Below, in pieces: positions 61,549-64,000 of a stretch of DNA of 64,000 nucleotides. The translations under genes and the position numbers were made by a program. This DNA is from Chloroflexota bacterium (GTDB taxonomy: Bacteria; Chloroflexota; Anaerolineae; UBA7937; B3-Chlor): NCBI GenBank assembly GCA_030603665.1, contig JAUVXJ010000002.1, forward strand, positions 388,909 through 452,908, read 5' to 3'. Numbering within the stretch: the first letter of the stretch is position 1; each line of letters opens with the position of its first letter. The notes under the pieces are model-generated. The model did not search any database. It saw only the letters and a list, made by a program, of their open reading frames with translations, and was not told the origin of the DNA.

Positions 61549-62619
61549 CTAGTAGTCGCCAGACAGCAAGTGGCGATTCCCGATACGCACTCTGACCAGA
61601 CCCGCGTCCCGGGCGGCCTGTTCACACTCTTCAGCGTGGCGCACTGAAGTGCGAGGCAGATCGGGCATGAAGAAGTGTGGATGGAACCCTAGTAGAGAAT
61701 ATGGTATTTCAGGATCCAGGGCAGCGATGTATGCAGCGAGTCGGCCCACTTCCCGCGCGTCCACGTAGCCCGGCACCAAGAGAGTACTGGCCACCAAGAG
61801 AGGGAGGTCGGCACGCTCCGCGACGCGAGATGCTGCTCTGGCGAAGTTGCGCAGGGTCCGCTCGTTGCTGGCCCCTGTCAGGGCCTTGTGCAAGTCTGCA
61901 TTGTGGGCCTTGAGATCGAACTTGATGCATCCACCGCTGTCCAGCGCAAGATCCACCGCCTTGTCCAGCAACCTGGGATGCATCGAGCCGTTCGTCTCCC
62001 AGCAGATTCGCACCCCTCGCTCAGCTAGAATCCTCGAGGTGGCCAGGGCGTGAAGCATCTGAGCGGCAGGATCGCCGCCGAAGTAGCACACACAGTAGGT
62101 CCGGCTGTTGGCCCTATCGGCAAGACCCTCGGCCATCATCCCTTGGTCTTCGGACGACATGTTCCTGTACTGCCAGTTCTGGCAGAAAAGGCAGTTAAAG
62201 GTGCAGGACCCATAGAACACGGCCAAGTTGTTGTGGCCTTGCCGCTCACTGCCCGCGCAGACCCACGCGGCTACACAGTTGGTGGGCAGCGGGTCGTGAT
62301 ACCAGTGGAGGATACCTCTGGCCGGAGTTCCAGCCAGATGAACCAGCTTGCCATCACGATTGGCGCGCAACCCGCAGAAACCTCTCTGCCCGTCAGGGAT
62401 TCGGCACTCGTTGCCACAAAGCCAACACGTAACGCCACCAGGGGCACGGGGCGGGGCCAGAGGTAGGTTGAACGGCTGGCGTGACGCCATTTGAGCCTGG
62501 CGCACGTAAGACGTCACCCTGTTGGGGTGATCACGGATACAGTCGGCGCAGACAGCCACGTTCTGGGAAACGAGAGTAGCCTTCCCACATGCCTGACACC
62601 GGGTGCTGACTTCCCCCAT
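61549..62619 (-). CDS. Radical SAM protein (PflA-activase-like / AmmeMemoRadiSam-type)
   Basis: 356 aa. Two N-terminal Cys pairs (CQACGKA with VCADC, and CWLCGNECRI with GFCGLR) precede the radical SAM motif C-x3-C-x2-C in YGSCTFNCLFCQNW, the Gly-rich FGGDPAAQ, and ICWETNG. The C-terminal part ends LLGFHPHFFMPD. Such proteins use a 4Fe-4S cluster and SAM for radical chemistry; relatives are annotated as pyruvate-formate-lyase-activating-like or AmmeMemoRadiSam enzymes of unknown substrate. ATG 62619 or GTG 62622. Single gene. Confidence 0.88.
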   Translation of the reverse strand: MGEVSTRCQACGKATLVSQNVAVCADCIRDHPNRVTSYVRQAQMASRQPFNLPLAPPRAPGGVTCWLCGNECRIPDGQRGFCGLRANRDGKLVHLAGTPARGILHWYHDPLPTNCVAAWVCAGSERQGHNNLAVFYGSCTFNCLFCQNWQYRNMSSEDQGMMAEGLADRANSRTYCVCYFGGDPAAQMLHALATSRILAERGVRICWETNGSMHPRLLDKAVDLALDSGGCIKFDLKAHNADLHKALTGASNERTLRNFARAASRVAERADLPLLVASTLLVPGYVDAREVGRLAAYIAALDPEIPYSLLGFHPHFFMPDLPRTSVRHAEECEQAARDAGLVRVRIGNRHLLSGDY

Positions 62620-62714
62620 CACAGCCCGCTCTTCAACGATCTCACCGTAGCGGGAGGTCTGCCGCGCTGCCCCTTCGACAGGCTATGGCAACCTGTCAAC
62701 GGAGGCGAGGCGCT

Positions 62715-62750
62715 CCCAAACAGAAAAGCCGCCTGCGTCCGCAGACGGCT
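62715..62750 (-). terminator. Rho-independent terminator of the Cys-rich gene
   Basis: 10-bp stem (one G-T pair) 62727-62736 / 62741-62750, 4-nt loop, followed on the minus strand by TTTTCTGTTT. Confidence 0.85.
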
Positions 62751-62783
62751 CCTCGAGGCAGGCACCACACGTCGTATCGCCTG

Positions 62784-63137
62784 TTATGGCATGACGCCTT
62801 CCTCGAGCACTTCACCGGTACTCAGGTACCTCAGTAGATCCTCATGGGCCTTATCGAAGCATGCGATCAAGATGTCATCTGTCTCTTTATTCATGCCGAT
62901 GATGCGTCTGCCGCACGCAGAGCAGCCAAGGGACGCCTTGTAGCTACCAGGATTGCACCGCAGGCAACCGCAAAGCCGGATCATCATCAGTGCGAAAGCC
63001 AACGCATCCTCATGTGTTTCTGGCAAGTCGGCGACCCGCTTCACCAGATCCCGCCACTGCCCGTTGCCAACCTCCACGAGAGCAGGCACGCACTCGTGCG
63101 GAAACAGCAGTTCAGCCCGGAAATACACAGTCTTCAT
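62784..63137 (-). CDS. Small Cys-rich protein, function unknown
   Basis: 117 aa from the ATG at 63137 (120 aa if the GTG at 63146 is used; AGGTG lies upstream of both). N-terminal strand-helix MKTVYFRAELLFPHECVPAL, a central helical part (THEDALAFALMMIRLCGCLR), then two Cys pairs (CGCLRC and CSACGRR) that could form a zinc ribbon, and a C-terminal helix with DDILIACFDKAHEDLLRYLS. No TM or signal. Driven by a strong promoter 220 bp upstream and ended by a strong terminator, so it is a discrete transcription unit. Not recognised. Confidence 0.7.
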   Translation of the reverse strand: MKTVYFRAELLFPHECVPALVEVGNGQWRDLVKRVADLPETHEDALAFALMMIRLCGCLRCNPGSYKASLGCSACGRRIIGMNKETDDILIACFDKAHEDLLRYLSTGEVLEEGVMP

Positions 63138-63354
63138 TTGGGGCACTCACCTCGCATAGGTCATAGGGGAAGAAAGCACCAGACATAGCTGCGTATCATA
63201 GCGGTTGAAGTGGATTGCCACTATCCTACTCATACCTATTAGACCCACCACTCCCCGGGGTAGCAAGATGGATCCGCAATACCCGAAAACTGTGCCTCTA
63301 TAGAAACGTGGGGTGAGTCATAAGAGCCTCACTCCCACGGGAGAATCTACCTTT

Positions 63355-63383
63355 ATTTTACCAGATTTCGCGCTGATTGTCAA
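63355..63383 (-). promoter_or_regulatory. Strong promoter of the Cys-rich gene
   Basis: Minus strand: TTGACA (63378-63383), 17-bp spacer, TAAAAT (63355-63360). It leaves an unusually long leader of about 200 nt. Confidence 0.7.
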
Positions 63384-64000
63384 GGCATTATTCATGCAGA
63401 GCGCATAGGAAATCCTGGCTACGCTACATCTAGTGGGCATCTTCCTGTGCGCATACTAGTCCTGGGTGACCCGCAGCGTGTCGTACCTGTGGCTTTGAGA
63501 GCGCCCACCAAGCCACCGAACCAGCACGCCTCTGTGGGCGGAGTCCCTCGGGATCACCATCTATCCCCACGGGGTTCCTGCTTCGGCCAACGGACGGGGA
63601 CGACGGCATGAGGAATACGACCATGGACGAGCACTACTTCTTGTTGCCAATCGTTTGACCGAACCCCTGGCGCTTATCAACGACTGCGGGCAGGGCATGC
63701 CGTTGCACCCCATCCCAAGGAACTAATGCTGCGCGATGACGCATAGAGCTGTCAGCCACCGTCTGGATCACTAGGCTCGCTGTCCAGCAGATTCACGATG
63801 CGGACTGCTCCTTTGCTCACCGGAACGGGCCGAGGGGAAGTCCGTGTCCAGTCAAATGAGAATGTTACCGAAGGGAGCTGCTCTTTCAAATGATAATGTT
63901 ACTGGGATGCCCTCTCCTTTCTGGCTCGTGGTAGGTGTAGATAGGGTCTCGTAGACGTCCTCCGTCTTCCCTGGGACAGCGCCGGGCAAGCAGAAGATTT
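63384..64000. other. Gene-free interval at the window edge
   Basis: About 620 bp. Short open frames on both strands show no ribosome binding site or recognisable family. It contains the direct-repeat pair at 63852-63902 and may be the flank of a mobile element that begins beyond the window. Confidence 0.4.
63852..63902. repeat. Pair of 17-bp direct repeats, 34 bp apart
   Basis: TCAAATGAGAATGTTAC (63852-63868) and TCAAATGATAATGTTAC (63886-63902) differ at one base and start exactly 34 bp apart, about three helical turns. Such arrays occur at ends of IS21-type elements and at regulator-binding sites. No transposase is visible inside the window. Confidence 0.6.

Noticed and set aside
63430..63760. 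Short open frames near the right edge as genes
   Set aside because: No ribosome binding site, no family resemblance and frequent stops; left as gene-free sequence.

Overview
The window looks like a chromosomal piece of a Chloroflexota bacterium (Anaerolineae-like), probably metagenome-derived. This is an inference from gene content. The signs are many large membrane glycosyltransferases of the GT39 and PTPS-related types with C-terminal beta-sandwich tails, Pro/Thr-rich (PTATPT-like) linkers in surface proteins, a FecR/zinc-ribbon family, and GC-rich DNA with conventional TTGACA/TATAAT promoters that nearly all have 17-bp spacers. No rRNA, tRNA, CRISPR array or complete insertion sequence was recognised.

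Layout. 1-1.9 kb: the start of a pyruvate-kinase-C-terminal-like gene, a PEP-CTERM-tagged secreted protein and a THEP1-type NTPase. 2.1-8.3 kb: an amino-acid or osmolyte block with a threonine-dehydratase-like enzyme, a polar amino acid ABC transporter (ATPase, permease, lipoprotein) and an ornithine-cyclodeaminase-like enzyme, followed by a stretch of decayed genes (aminotransferase, histidine kinase and C_GCAxxG_C_C remnants). 8.3-16.3 kb: a dimethylglycine/sarcosine-dehydrogenase-like flavoprotein, a WYL remnant, a molybdopterin oxidoreductase with its FeS partner, an RraA-like protein, a DnaQ-type exonuclease fused to a WYL domain, and PlsC. 16.4-19.3 kb: a LysM/L,D-transpeptidase, QueD, RdgB and an alpha/beta hydrolase.

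19.4-36.5 kb: the most unusual part. Two paralogous modules each hold a secreted caspase/gingipain-fold (clan CD) cysteine protease candidate and a zinc-ribbon/TM/FecR protein. They lie next to GT39 membrane glycosyltransferases and a large membrane protein ending in an ILEI/FAM3-like domain. 36.6-46.5 kb: housekeeping genes (FolC, hydrolase, TrxB, methyltransferase, PBP1A, SurE, nitroreductase, IlvE). 46.5-60.4 kb: five large membrane genes on the minus strand. Two 933-codon PTPS-related genes are a roughly 3-kb tandem duplication that dragged along the 3' tip of ilvE. The others are a membrane-embedded spermidine-synthase-like protein and two GT39 proteins. 60.6-63.1 kb: ribosomal protein L9 with a Cys-pair protein, a radical SAM enzyme, and a Cys-rich protein with a long leader. 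The last 0.85 kb holds no recognisable gene apart from a promoter and a pair of 17-bp direct repeats.

How the genes fit together (inference): much of the window serves the cell envelope. The GT39/PTPS-related proteins and their shared beta-sandwich tails suggest lipid-linked sugar transfer to surface glycoconjugates. The FecR/protease modules could be surface sensing or processing devices. LysM-YkuD, PBP1A and PlsC build wall and membrane. The 2-16 kb block suggests catabolism of amino-acid or betaine-like compounds.
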